Shown piece after piece: positions 49,696 through 57,461 of a DNA stretch of 64,000 bases (positions within the stretch are counted from its first letter, which is position 1; each line of letters begins with the position of its first letter). Below the pieces are notes generated by a model that made no database searches, had not been told where the DNA came from, and was given only the letters and a program-made list of their open reading frames with translations. The stretch is taken from positions 558,001 through 622,000 of the forward strand of contig NZ_VOIW01000004.1 of NCBI RefSeq assembly GCF_009659625.1, written 5' to 3'. This DNA is from Pseudomonas haemolytica (GTDB taxonomy: Bacteria > Pseudomonadota > Gammaproteobacteria > Pseudomonadales > Pseudomonadaceae). The translations under genes and the position numbers were made by a program.

Positions 49696-51770
49696 AAAGG
49701 CGCTCCATCGGGTAGCGGCGCTTCCATCTCAGTGCCGCCAATGAATTCCACGCCGGGCAGCAGTGCCAGGCGCAGGCCGGCCAAGGCATGCAGCAGATGC
49801 AGGCGAGTGTCGTCTTCGTCTTGCAGGCCCTGGCCGTTGAGGGCGCGGCGCGTGCGGTCCAGGGTCATCAGCAGACCGCTGGGCGCGGGCAAGCGTTCAC
49901 CCGCCTTGAGGCACGCCTTGAAGTAGCCGCCCACGCCTTCCACCACCTGGTTAAGTAATACCCGTGGCACACCGAGGATGCGCGGCGAGTAGGCCAGCAG
50001 GTCGAGCAGGTTCAGCGCTACACGCAGGTCGCGCAGGGCGATGCCGGTGTCTTGGCCAGTGAGAGCCAGGCGCGGCAGGTGTTGCATCAGGCGGTCGAGC
50101 ATTTGCGCGGCCATGTGCCGGTGCTCGGCCAGGGTTGCAGGCTCGGTGAGGCTGACAATGTCGCGCCAGCTGAAACGGGTGAGGCGCTTGGCCGCCAGTT
50201 CGGCACCGAAGGGCCGTGCAATCAAGGTCCATACAAACGCGAACAACAAACCCACCGGCCCGGCCAGATTGACGTTGGCGAAGTTGAGGAAGTCGGCGTC
50301 ATAGGCGCCCTGGATGCTGATGAACGACGAAGTGTTCACCAGCGTCAGCAGCATGCCCAGGTAGAACCGTGGCTGCACGGTAAGCGTACCGATGCAGATA
50401 AACGGTACGGCGAAAGCCAGCACCAGCATGGGGAAATCGTGCAGGTTGGGCAGCACCAGAAACAGGTACAGGCTGGCGAACAGCACCGACATGGCGGTCC
50501 AGAAAAAGAACCGATAAATCTGCGGTGCCGGGTCATCCATCGAGGCGAAAAAGCTGCAAGCGACGGCGGCCAGAATCACGGCGCTGCCGCCATCGGTCCA
50601 GCCCAACAGAATCCACAGCACCGAGGCGACGATGATCGCGGTGACGGTGGAAAACGCCGAGTAGAACATCAGGCCACGGTCGAGGAATGGCGTCAGCCGG
50701 CCCAGGCGCCAGTGGCGGTAAACGGCGCGCCAGGTGTCCTGGCTTTCGCACTGGATGGCGGCTTGCAGGCTGCGGCAGTCTTGCCACAGGTCGATCCATT
50801 CACCCAGCCGGTACAGGGCGTTGGAGAACAGCAGCGTGTGGCGATCATCCAGCGCTTCGCCCTGGGGTTGCGCAGCGTCAATCTTGTCGCGCAACACACG
50901 CCAGCGTTCCAGCGGCGCTTGCTCGGTGGTGCTTTGCAGCCAGGCGTTGGCTTCTTCCAGCAAAGGTTTGAGCCGGTCAAGAAACTCCGGGGCGCGGTGC
51001 TCGATGGCGTACACCGCGTCATCCAACGCATCGATCACCGGCAGCAGATGAATCATGCGCCCACGCAGTTCCTTGGTGTTGCGCACCGTCTGCGGGCGCG
51101 CGCCTTCGTGGGGCAATTGGCCGATCATCAACTCAAGGGTATTGAAGGTGGCGACCATGCCGCCGCGCAGGTTGCTGACGGCTTCAGGGTCTACCTGGCG
51201 GGTGAGGAAGCGCTGGCTGTAGACCTGGGCGTCGCTGAACCACTTGGCCACTGAGCCATCGAACACCGGCATCAGGCGCCGTGGCCAGAACATCGCCCCC
51301 ACCACCGCCGCGACCGCGATACCGAGGAAGATTTCTTCAGTACGCGCCTCGGCCACATCCCATACCGCCAGCGGGTTATCCACTACCGGCAAGGCGATCA
51401 GCGGCAAGGTGTAGCCGGCCAGCATCAGGGCATAGTTATTCGCGGTGCGCAGGTGCATGGAGAGGAACAGCAAGGTGCCCGTCCATAACGCAATCACCAC
51501 CACCAACAGGTAGGGCGACTGCACGAACATCGGCACAAACAGCACCGCCGCCGCCGCCCCCATGAAAGTGCCGATGGCGCGGTACAGGGCCTTGGAACTG
51601 GTGGGGCCGACAAACGGGCTGGAGACGATATACACCGTGGCCATCGCCCAGTACGGACGCGGCATTTGCATCAGCATGGCGATGTACAGCGCGATCATCG
51701 ATGCGGCGAATGTGCGGACCCCATAGAACCAGTCGCGGGCAGGCGGGAAGCCAGTAAAAAAACCGTTCAA
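49692..51770 (-). CDS. FUSC-family inner-membrane efflux protein (AaeB-like)
   Basis: A 692-aa inner-membrane protein with two blocks of membrane helices (FAASMIALYIAMLMQMPRPYWAMATVYIV and following; LMFYSAFSTVTAIIVASVLWILLG and following) separated by soluble helical regions, the duplicated FUSC/YccS layout. AaeB-type proteins export aromatic carboxylates. The FUSC motif PYWAMATVYIVSSPFVGPTSSKA is intact. Part of the MarR-FUSC-DUF1656-HlyD-NodT operon. Confidence 0.9.
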   Translation of the reverse strand: MNGFFTGFPPARDWFYGVRTFAASMIALYIAMLMQMPRPYWAMATVYIVSSPFVGPTSSKALYRAIGTFMGAAAAVLFVPMFVQSPYLLVVVIALWTGTLLFLSMHLRTANNYALMLAGYTLPLIALPVVDNPLAVWDVAEARTEEIFLGIAVAAVVGAMFWPRRLMPVFDGSVAKWFSDAQVYSQRFLTRQVDPEAVSNLRGGMVATFNTLELMIGQLPHEGARPQTVRNTKELRGRMIHLLPVIDALDDAVYAIEHRAPEFLDRLKPLLEEANAWLQSTTEQAPLERWRVLRDKIDAAQPQGEALDDRHTLLFSNALYRLGEWIDLWQDCRSLQAAIQCESQDTWRAVYRHWRLGRLTPFLDRGLMFYSAFSTVTAIIVASVLWILLGWTDGGSAVILAAVACSFFASMDDPAPQIYRFFFWTAMSVLFASLYLFLVLPNLHDFPMLVLAFAVPFICIGTLTVQPRFYLGMLLTLVNTSSFISIQGAYDADFLNFANVNLAGPVGLLFAFVWTLIARPFGAELAAKRLTRFSWRDIVSLTEPATLAEHRHMAAQMLDRLMQHLPRLALTGQDTGIALRDLRVALNLLDLLAYSPRILGVPRVLLNQVVEGVGGYFKACLKAGERLPAPSGLLMTLDRTRRALNGQGLQDEDDTRLHLLHALAGLRLALLPGVEFIGGTEMEAPLPDGAPL

Positions 51771-52213
51771 GGCGTCACAGCCTCGGCCGCCTCGAAGGCC
51801 CGCAGCACGCGCAGCGCGGCTTCCAGATCGGTGGGGGCGATATCCGCAAGGACTTCGTTACGCAGGCGTACCAACTGCGCTTCCACCGCCTGCACCAGCT
51901 CACGGCCACGCTCGGTGAGGCTCAGGGCCTTGGCGCGGCGGTCGTGGATGTCTTCGGTGCGGCAGACATACCCGTCGTTGCAGAGCCGGTCGAGCAGGCG
52001 CACCAGCGACGGGCTTTCCATCCCGGAAGCCTGGGCTACCTTGACCTGATGCACACCGTCGCCCAAGCGGCCGATCATCAACAACGGCACGGCGCAGGCT
52101 TCGGAAATGCCATAGCTCACCAGCGTGGTCTGGCAGATTTTGCGCCAGTTACGGGCGCCCACCACCATGCTGCTGCTGAGGTTCATCTGGAGTTGTTCGA
52201 GGGATTGGGACAC
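51767..52213 (-). CDS. MarR-family transcriptional regulator
   Basis: A 148-aa winged-helix repressor. The DNA-binding part reads LGDGVHQVKVAQASGMESPSLVRLLDRLCNDGYVCRTEDIHDRRAKALSLTERG, with the characteristic D-x-R-(A/S)-K wing. First gene of the efflux operon, its stop overlapping the FUSC start. A palindrome at 52230-52245 in front of it is the probable operator, so it should repress its own operon until a substrate of the pump binds (inference from the family). Confidence 0.9.
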   Translation of the reverse strand: MSQSLEQLQMNLSSSMVVGARNWRKICQTTLVSYGISEACAVPLLMIGRLGDGVHQVKVAQASGMESPSLVRLLDRLCNDGYVCRTEDIHDRRAKALSLTERGRELVQAVEAQLVRLRNEVLADIAPTDLEAALRVLRAFEAAEAVTP

Positions 52214-52229
52214 TGGATAGTTCGCATAC

Positions 52230-52245
52230 AGTTAGTTTGCTAACT
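52230..52245. promoter_or_regulatory. Probable MarR operator
   Basis: AGTTAG-TTTG-CTAACT, 6-bp perfect arms, 17 bases upstream of the marR start. The size (16 bp) and AT content match MarR-family sites. Confidence 0.6.
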
Positions 52246-52380
52246 ATTAATATGGTGGAGTGATCCCAATGCGTCAAGTTTTGAAACAATTTCGCGGATG
52301 AGTGGTGGGCTGTGGCTTGAGTAAAGCGGGTTCCGGTGTAGGCATCAGCAAATCGCGATATTTGCCACACAACAAAACAA

Positions 52381-52408
52381 AATGTGGGAGCAATCCCGCT
52401 CCCACATT
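52381..52408. repeat. Single REP hairpin
   Basis: AATGTGGGAG / CTCCCACATT with CAATCCCG in the loop, between the MarR promoter region and the DUF2789 gene. Confidence 0.8.
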
Positions 52409-52451
52409 AGGTCGGCGTCGGCTTCAAGCCAGTGGCTACCCTCCAGCCTTT

Positions 52452-52697
52452 TTACACCCCTCGCCCACCCCGCAACATCAGGTTCAACTCATCCACCACC
52501 TCCGCCCAATCCGCATCCTCCAGAATTTCCTCACGCAAAAAAGCCTTCTGGCTATCCGTCCAGAAGAACGCCTCCGCCAGTTTCAACTCCGGCTTGAGCG
52601 GCGAATGAGCGACCACAAATTTTTCAATACTGACCGGGTCATCGTCCAATCCAAGCTGTTTGAACAACGACGGCAAGCTATGCACTGGCAATTCCAT
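52452..52697 (-). CDS. DUF2789 family protein
   Basis: An 81-aa acidic helical protein: MELPVHSLPSLFKQLGLDDD, IEKFVVAHSPLKPELKLAEAFFWTDSQKAFLREEILEDADWAEVVDELN. The L-P-S-LF-QLGL and the W-x-x-Q-A-x-F-L-x-E motif are those of DUF2789. Function unknown. Ribosome site AGGAG before the ATG. Confidence 0.85.
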   Translation of the reverse strand: MELPVHSLPSLFKQLGLDDDPVSIEKFVVAHSPLKPELKLAEAFFWTDSQKAFLREEILEDADWAEVVDELNLMLRGGRGV

Positions 52698-52730
52698 GAT
52701 GAGCTCCTGATAGAGAAGGTTTAACCGAGG

Positions 52731-54299
52731 CTAGCGACAGCCCTCGGGTTGCGGCGCCGGCACTTTGCACAGCACGAACAGACGCGCCCGTGCGCCACCG
52801 CCGTCCTGGCGACTGAGTTCGCGCCAGCCTTCGGGTAGCGGGGCGAAGTCGTCCGGTGCTTCGTTGCTGCTGATCAGCCACACGCGCCGGGTATTGGCCG
52901 GTAATGCCGATAAAGAGTCGAGGTATATGCGCCCGCCATCCTGATCTACCAGGGTGCCAAAGCCGTAGGCATTGGGCCGGGTCGACGTGCCGTCGGGTTT
53001 GGGCGGGGTGTAGAGCTGCAACTGGGCGTCAGTCTCGTCGTAGTACACGTAGCTGAGGTACCACAGCATGTCGCTGAGGACGATGCGGTCGTCTTCCTGG
53101 TAATTGCGATTGACGAACTCCACCGGCACGTTGAGTTGATCGTGCTCATCCACGGTGAAGTTGTTCTTCAACCCCAGCAGTTCCACGCCGACAAACAATA
53201 CCAACAGCGCCACGCCCAGCCATGACCAGCGTGACGGCAGGCGATCGATGGCAAGGGCAACGAGGATCGGCAAAGCCAAGGCGTACACGGTGAGATAACG
53301 TTCGATAAACACCGGCGAGATAAACGAAACCCCATATACCAGCAGCAGCGGCAACAGGAAAAACAGTGCCAGCAGGCGTGCCGGTCGATAGTGCCAGGCC
53401 GTCATCACGACCACCGCAATTAACAGCAGCGGAAATAGCCAGAACAGCGGCGGCCAGAAATCAACGCCTTCATCCTGCAGCACGAACTGCCAGATCATCG
53501 ACGGCAGGGACTGCAGGTTGACCGGATCTTCCCAACCAATGTCCCCGCCGACCTTGAGTTGGTCGACGTGCTGCACCAGGTCCAACAGGTTCGGCAGCCA
53601 GGGCAGGTACAACAGCACTATCGTGGCGTTGGCTACCCACCACGCAGGTCGCGTGAGCAAACGTTGCCCCGGCGCCTGCACCCCCAGGTACGCCCAATGC
53701 ACCAGCACGCACAACGCAGTGAAGTAATGGGTGTAGAAACCGGCACTCATCAACAGCACATACGCGGCCAGGTAACGCGTACGCTCGGGTTGGCGCAGCC
53801 AGTACACCAGCGCCAGCGTAGCGCCCAACAGCCACACGCCCAGCAGCGAATACATGCGTACTTCCTGGCTGTAGCGCACCGCCGTGGGCAGCAGCGCCAG
53901 CAGGATTCCCGCCAGCACCGCCGCGCGTCGGGTGGACAGTTGCCGCGTCAGCCAGATACCCAGGCCCACCGCGACCACGCCGGGGATGGCACTCATGCTG
54001 CGGATCGAGCCGATGCTGTCGCCGAACACCTCGATCCAGCCGCGCAGCAGGAAGAAATACAGCGGCGGATGCACATCATGGGCTGCGTGAAACCACAGGT
54101 CGGCCACGGCGTATTCGCTGAGCAGCAGGCTCGACCCTTCGTCGCCCCAGATCGCCGCTGAAGTGAGGTGGTAAAACCGCAGGGCCATAGCCAGCGCCAG
54201 GATCGGCACCCACCAGAGACGGCTGAGCCAAGTGGCGCCCTCCCAGGTCAGGCGATGGGAGGCAGGCAACACCGCGAGTTTTTCATTTTGCTCTACCAC
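52731..54299 (-). CDS. GT39/ArnT-like membrane glycosyltransferase
   Basis: An integral membrane protein of about 522 aa with at least ten hydrophobic helices. The first periplasmic loop carries the GT39/GT83 acidic motif (SAAIWGDEGSSLLLSEY) and VHPPLYFFLLRGWIEVFGDS. These enzymes transfer sugars from polyprenyl-phosphate donors to lipids or proteins in the periplasm. The open frame begins at 54401, but GTG 54299 (after TTGAGG) leaves a normal promoter space to the divergent gene at 54492 and removes a charged stretch with no helix; the start is uncertain. The acceptor is unknown. Confidence 0.82.
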   Translation of the reverse strand: MVEQNEKLAVLPASHRLTWEGATWLSRLWWVPILALAMALRFYHLTSAAIWGDEGSSLLLSEYAVADLWFHAAHDVHPPLYFFLLRGWIEVFGDSIGSIRSMSAIPGVVAVGLGIWLTRQLSTRRAAVLAGILLALLPTAVRYSQEVRMYSLLGVWLLGATLALVYWLRQPERTRYLAAYVLLMSAGFYTHYFTALCVLVHWAYLGVQAPGQRLLTRPAWWVANATIVLLYLPWLPNLLDLVQHVDQLKVGGDIGWEDPVNLQSLPSMIWQFVLQDEGVDFWPPLFWLFPLLLIAVVVMTAWHYRPARLLALFFLLPLLLVYGVSFISPVFIERYLTVYALALPILVALAIDRLPSRWSWLGVALLVLFVGVELLGLKNNFTVDEHDQLNVPVEFVNRNYQEDDRIVLSDMLWYLSYVYYDETDAQLQLYTPPKPDGTSTRPNAYGFGTLVDQDGGRIYLDSLSALPANTRRVWLISSNEAPDDFAPLPEGWRELSRQDGGGARARLFVLCKVPAPQPEGCR

Positions 54300-54491
54300 A
54301 GACCGACGCACCTCAATTCCCCTGGCATTGCCCTGCTTGCCTAAGCGCAAACATCGCCACTCTAGGACAAAAGCCCCGGGTTCGCCGCTGGAATCGGACA
54401 AATCAGCAATTTGTGTAGGCCTTCACCGAAGCACGCGTCAGGATCAGGCTATTATTGACTCCCTCCAAGGACCAAGGATCAAGGACACGTC

Positions 54492-56648
54492 ATGCGCATC
54501 GGTTTTTTGTCACCTCTGGCACTGGCCCTGCTGGCCGGTATTTCCCTCCAGGCCCAGGCCAGTTCCGACGACTCGTGCTACCCGGACTGGCGGGTCTCGC
54601 GTGACAGCCTCGAACCCTGCAGCAACCAGCCCTTTCTCAGCCCAGGCAACGACAGCCGGGTCAACCTGCGCCTGTTGCTGGCCGACAAGAAAGCCGCGCC
54701 GCTGACGCCCAATGCCTTGGGTGAAGATGACCTGGCCCAGGGCTTTGGCCCGGTACCGTTCCCGGTGTATCGCCTCACGCCTGCCGCGAATGCAGAGACT
54801 GACGCGGACTCGGACAAAACGCCCAGCCCCGAACTCGATGTGTTGCTTGCCTCTGTGGGCATCAAGCGCGACGACGCCAAAACTGCCGGCGAAGCCTTCC
54901 TCAATGGCGAAGGCAGCCGCTGCCGCAGTAATAGCGAGGGCAGCGCCACCGCGTTTATCAGCCAGGTGATCAAAGCCCAAATGCCGGCGACCGAGCGTGA
55001 CCTGTTGGTCAAGGCGCGGCTGCAATTGCTCACCACCTGCAACTGGGACGGCCAGGTCGTGGATGCACAGCAGACCCCATCGGCCAACGCCCAGCTGTTT
55101 CGCACCTACCTGCAGGCCGCCGCCGATTTCTATAGCGGGCGCTTCGGTGACGCCGAACGCGGTTTCGCCGCTGCCGCTACCAGCGATGTGCCTTGGCTGA
55201 AGGAAACCGCGCTGTACATGACCGCTCGCACATCGTTGAACCAGGCCCAGGCCGAAGCCTTCGACGAATACGGCATGCCGCAACGCGAGCATGTGGATAA
55301 GGCCGCCCTGAGCGATGCCGAAGAAGGCTTTCTCGGTTACCTGAAAACTTATCCACAGGGCGATTACGTTGCGTCCGCCCGTGGCCTGCTGCGCCGCGTG
55401 CATTGGCTGGCCAATGATGAGGCTAAGCTCGCCGCTGACTTTACCTGGCAACTGACCGAGGCCAGCGACGCCCAGCGCAATGTGAGCGTGAACGCGTTGG
55501 TGGAAGAAGCCGACCTCAAGTTGCTGATGGTCGGCAACAAGTCGTCGAACAGCCCGATGCTGCAGGCCGTCAGCGACCTGATGGCGATGCGCGCTCATAC
55601 CCCGCCTCTGTTGACCCGCGAAGACCTCGACAAGCAGAAAGCCACCTTTGCCAACGAGCCGGCGCTGTTCGACTACCTGCAAGCGGCGCATGCGCTGTAC
55701 GTCGAGCATCAACCCGACACTGCCCTAAAGCATCTGCCCGCAGATGTGCCATCGAACCTCGATTACTTCACCTTCAGCCAACAGACCCTGCGTGCCCTGG
55801 CCCTGGAGGCCAAGCAAGACTGGAAAGGCGCCGAAGCCCTGTGGCTGCAACTGCTGCCCCTGGCCAAGCAACCGCTGCAACGCGACCAGCTGGAGCTGGC
55901 ACTGGCGATGAACTACGAGCGCAGCGGCCAACTGGCCAAGGTGTTCGCCGCCGACTCGCCGATCAGCGCCAAGCAAGTGCGTTACATCCTGCTGCGCAAC
56001 GTCGCCGGCCCTGACCTGCTGCGCCAGCAGATCGCCAAGGCCAGCGACCCGACCGAGCGCCAGAGCGCGCAATTTGTGCTGCTCTACAAAGACCTGCTTC
56101 ACGGCCAGTACGCCACCTTTGCCGACGACCTCAAGCAAGCCTCGCTCTCTGAGGACAAACTCGGCACCAGCCTGGGCTACACCTATACCAGCGGCCAGAC
56201 CTTGAAGCTGTTCCAGTGGGACGGTGACAAAGCCGAATCCGGCTATGCCTGCCCAAGCATCGCGCAAACCGCCGCGACCTTGCAGGACGACGCTAAAAAC
56301 CCCCACGCCTTGAACTGCTTCGGTGAATTCATCCTGCGCAACGGCCTGGACGGCATGCCCCTGGAACAACCCCGCGCCGCCGGCAGCCTGGGCAGCACCG
56401 CCTCGCAGTTCAAGGGTGAAACCTTCTCGCGCCTGGACGGCTACAAACAGGTGATCGCCAACGCCAAGGCGCCGAAAACCGACAAGGCCTATGCGCTGTT
56501 CCGCGCCATCAACTGCTACGCGCCGGCTGGCTACAACAGTTGTGGTGGCGAGGACGTCGCGCCAGCGGTGCGCAAAGCCTGGTTCCGCCAACTCAAGACC
56601 GGTTTCGCCGACACCCAGTGGGGCAAATCGCTGCAGTACTACTGGTGA
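54492..56648 (+). CDS. Exported TPR-like protein, 718 aa, unknown function
   Basis: The signal peptide is MRIGFLSPLALALLAGISLQAQA. The mature chain is helical with TPR-like units (FGDAERGFAAAATSDVPWLKETALYMTAR, KTYPQGDYVASARGLLRRVHWL, KQDWKGAEALWLQLLPLAKQP), and contains several cysteine pairs (DDSCYPDW, EPCSN; NCYAPAGYNSCGG). It resembles Pseudomonas proteins labelled outer-membrane assembly lipoprotein, but there is no lipobox. The next gene overlaps its stop by GTGA, so the two are co-translated. Confidence 0.75.
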   Translation: MRIGFLSPLALALLAGISLQAQASSDDSCYPDWRVSRDSLEPCSNQPFLSPGNDSRVNLRLLLADKKAAPLTPNALGEDDLAQGFGPVPFPVYRLTPAANAETDADSDKTPSPELDVLLASVGIKRDDAKTAGEAFLNGEGSRCRSNSEGSATAFISQVIKAQMPATERDLLVKARLQLLTTCNWDGQVVDAQQTPSANAQLFRTYLQAAADFYSGRFGDAERGFAAAATSDVPWLKETALYMTARTSLNQAQAEAFDEYGMPQREHVDKAALSDAEEGFLGYLKTYPQGDYVASARGLLRRVHWLANDEAKLAADFTWQLTEASDAQRNVSVNALVEEADLKLLMVGNKSSNSPMLQAVSDLMAMRAHTPPLLTREDLDKQKATFANEPALFDYLQAAHALYVEHQPDTALKHLPADVPSNLDYFTFSQQTLRALALEAKQDWKGAEALWLQLLPLAKQPLQRDQLELALAMNYERSGQLAKVFAADSPISAKQVRYILLRNVAGPDLLRQQIAKASDPTERQSAQFVLLYKDLLHGQYATFADDLKQASLSEDKLGTSLGYTYTSGQTLKLFQWDGDKAESGYACPSIAQTAATLQDDAKNPHALNCFGEFILRNGLDGMPLEQPRAAGSLGSTASQFKGETFSRLDGYKQVIANAKAPKTDKAYALFRAINCYAPAGYNSCGGEDVAPAVRKAWFRQLKTGFADTQWGKSLQYYW

Positions 56649-57349
56649 AGTCGCTGTGGCTGGGCTTGCTGTTGCTGGCAAGCCCGGCTTTCGGCACCGT
56701 CGACGCCCGCGACTACGACGCCTTCTGGCTGTGGAGCGGCGTCACGCCCCAACCGGTTATCAAGCAGGCCCGGACCCTCTACATCCTCCAGGGCCAGATC
56801 AACTCCATCCGCCGCGCGCCCCAACGCGGCGTGCAACTGATCGCCCAGGGCATCAGCGTACCGCGTATTACCCAAGGCGAAGTCTGGGTGGTCTACCGTG
56901 CCCACACCTTGCACTGGCCGGAACAGGTCTACACCCAACTGCTTGGCCAGGTGCAACGCTGGCGTGACGCGGGCAACCCGGTAATCGGCATCCAGATCGA
57001 CTTCGACGCTCGCACCCAATACCTGCACGAATACGCCGACTTCCTGCGCGATTTGCGCCAACGCCTGCCCGCCGACCTGCGCCTGAGCATCACCGGCCTG
57101 ATGGACTGGAGCAGCAACGCCGACCCGGCCGCCATCGCCCAGCTCAAGGGTGTGGTGGATGAAGTGGTGGTGCAGACGTATCAAGGGCGCCATAGCATCC
57201 CCGACTATGCGGCTTACCTGCCACGGATGAATCGGATGGGGGTGCCGTTCAAGATTGGCTTGATTCAGGGCGGGGAATGGGAAGAACCGGGGTATTTGCA
57301 GGGAAGTGAGTGGTTTCGGGGGTATGTGGTGTTTTTGCAGAACCGTTGA
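56645..57349 (+). CDS. DUF3142 family exported protein
   Basis: GTG 56645 overlaps the preceding stop (GTGA), giving 234 aa with signal VKSLWLGLLLLASPAFG; the frame upstream to 56540 lies in another gene. The body (DYDAFWLWSGVTPQPVI, VIGIQIDFDARTQYLHEYADFL, DLRLSITGLMDWSSNADP, VVVQTYQGRHSIPDYAAYL) follows a TIM-barrel-like pattern with an IDFD motif, as in DUF3142, distantly like glycoside hydrolases. It may act on an envelope polysaccharide with the TPR-like partner. Confidence 0.82.
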   Translation: MKSLWLGLLLLASPAFGTVDARDYDAFWLWSGVTPQPVIKQARTLYILQGQINSIRRAPQRGVQLIAQGISVPRITQGEVWVVYRAHTLHWPEQVYTQLLGQVQRWRDAGNPVIGIQIDFDARTQYLHEYADFLRDLRQRLPADLRLSITGLMDWSSNADPAAIAQLKGVVDEVVVQTYQGRHSIPDYAAYLPRMNRMGVPFKIGLIQGGEWEEPGYLQGSEWFRGYVVFLQNR

Positions 57350-57392
57350 GTCTTTTCGACATTCCACAAGACCCGCTTAAGACGCTCACAGA

Positions 57393-57413
57393 GCGCACCC
57401 TTGAAGGGTGCGC
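57393..57413. terminator. Hairpin between convergent genes
   Basis: GCGCACCCTT and AAGGGTGCGC separated by one base, between the rightward DUF3142 gene and the leftward receptor gene. No T-run follows, so termination is only probable. Confidence 0.45.
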
Positions 57414-57461
57414 AGCCGAAGACGACATCACGCTCATGCTATTGCGCACGTAAACACGCAA

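Noticed and set aside
16760..52408. REP doublets as novel elements
   Set aside because: The GTGGGAG...CTCCCAC palindromes are ordinary Pseudomonas REP/REPIN sequences, listed only as repeats.
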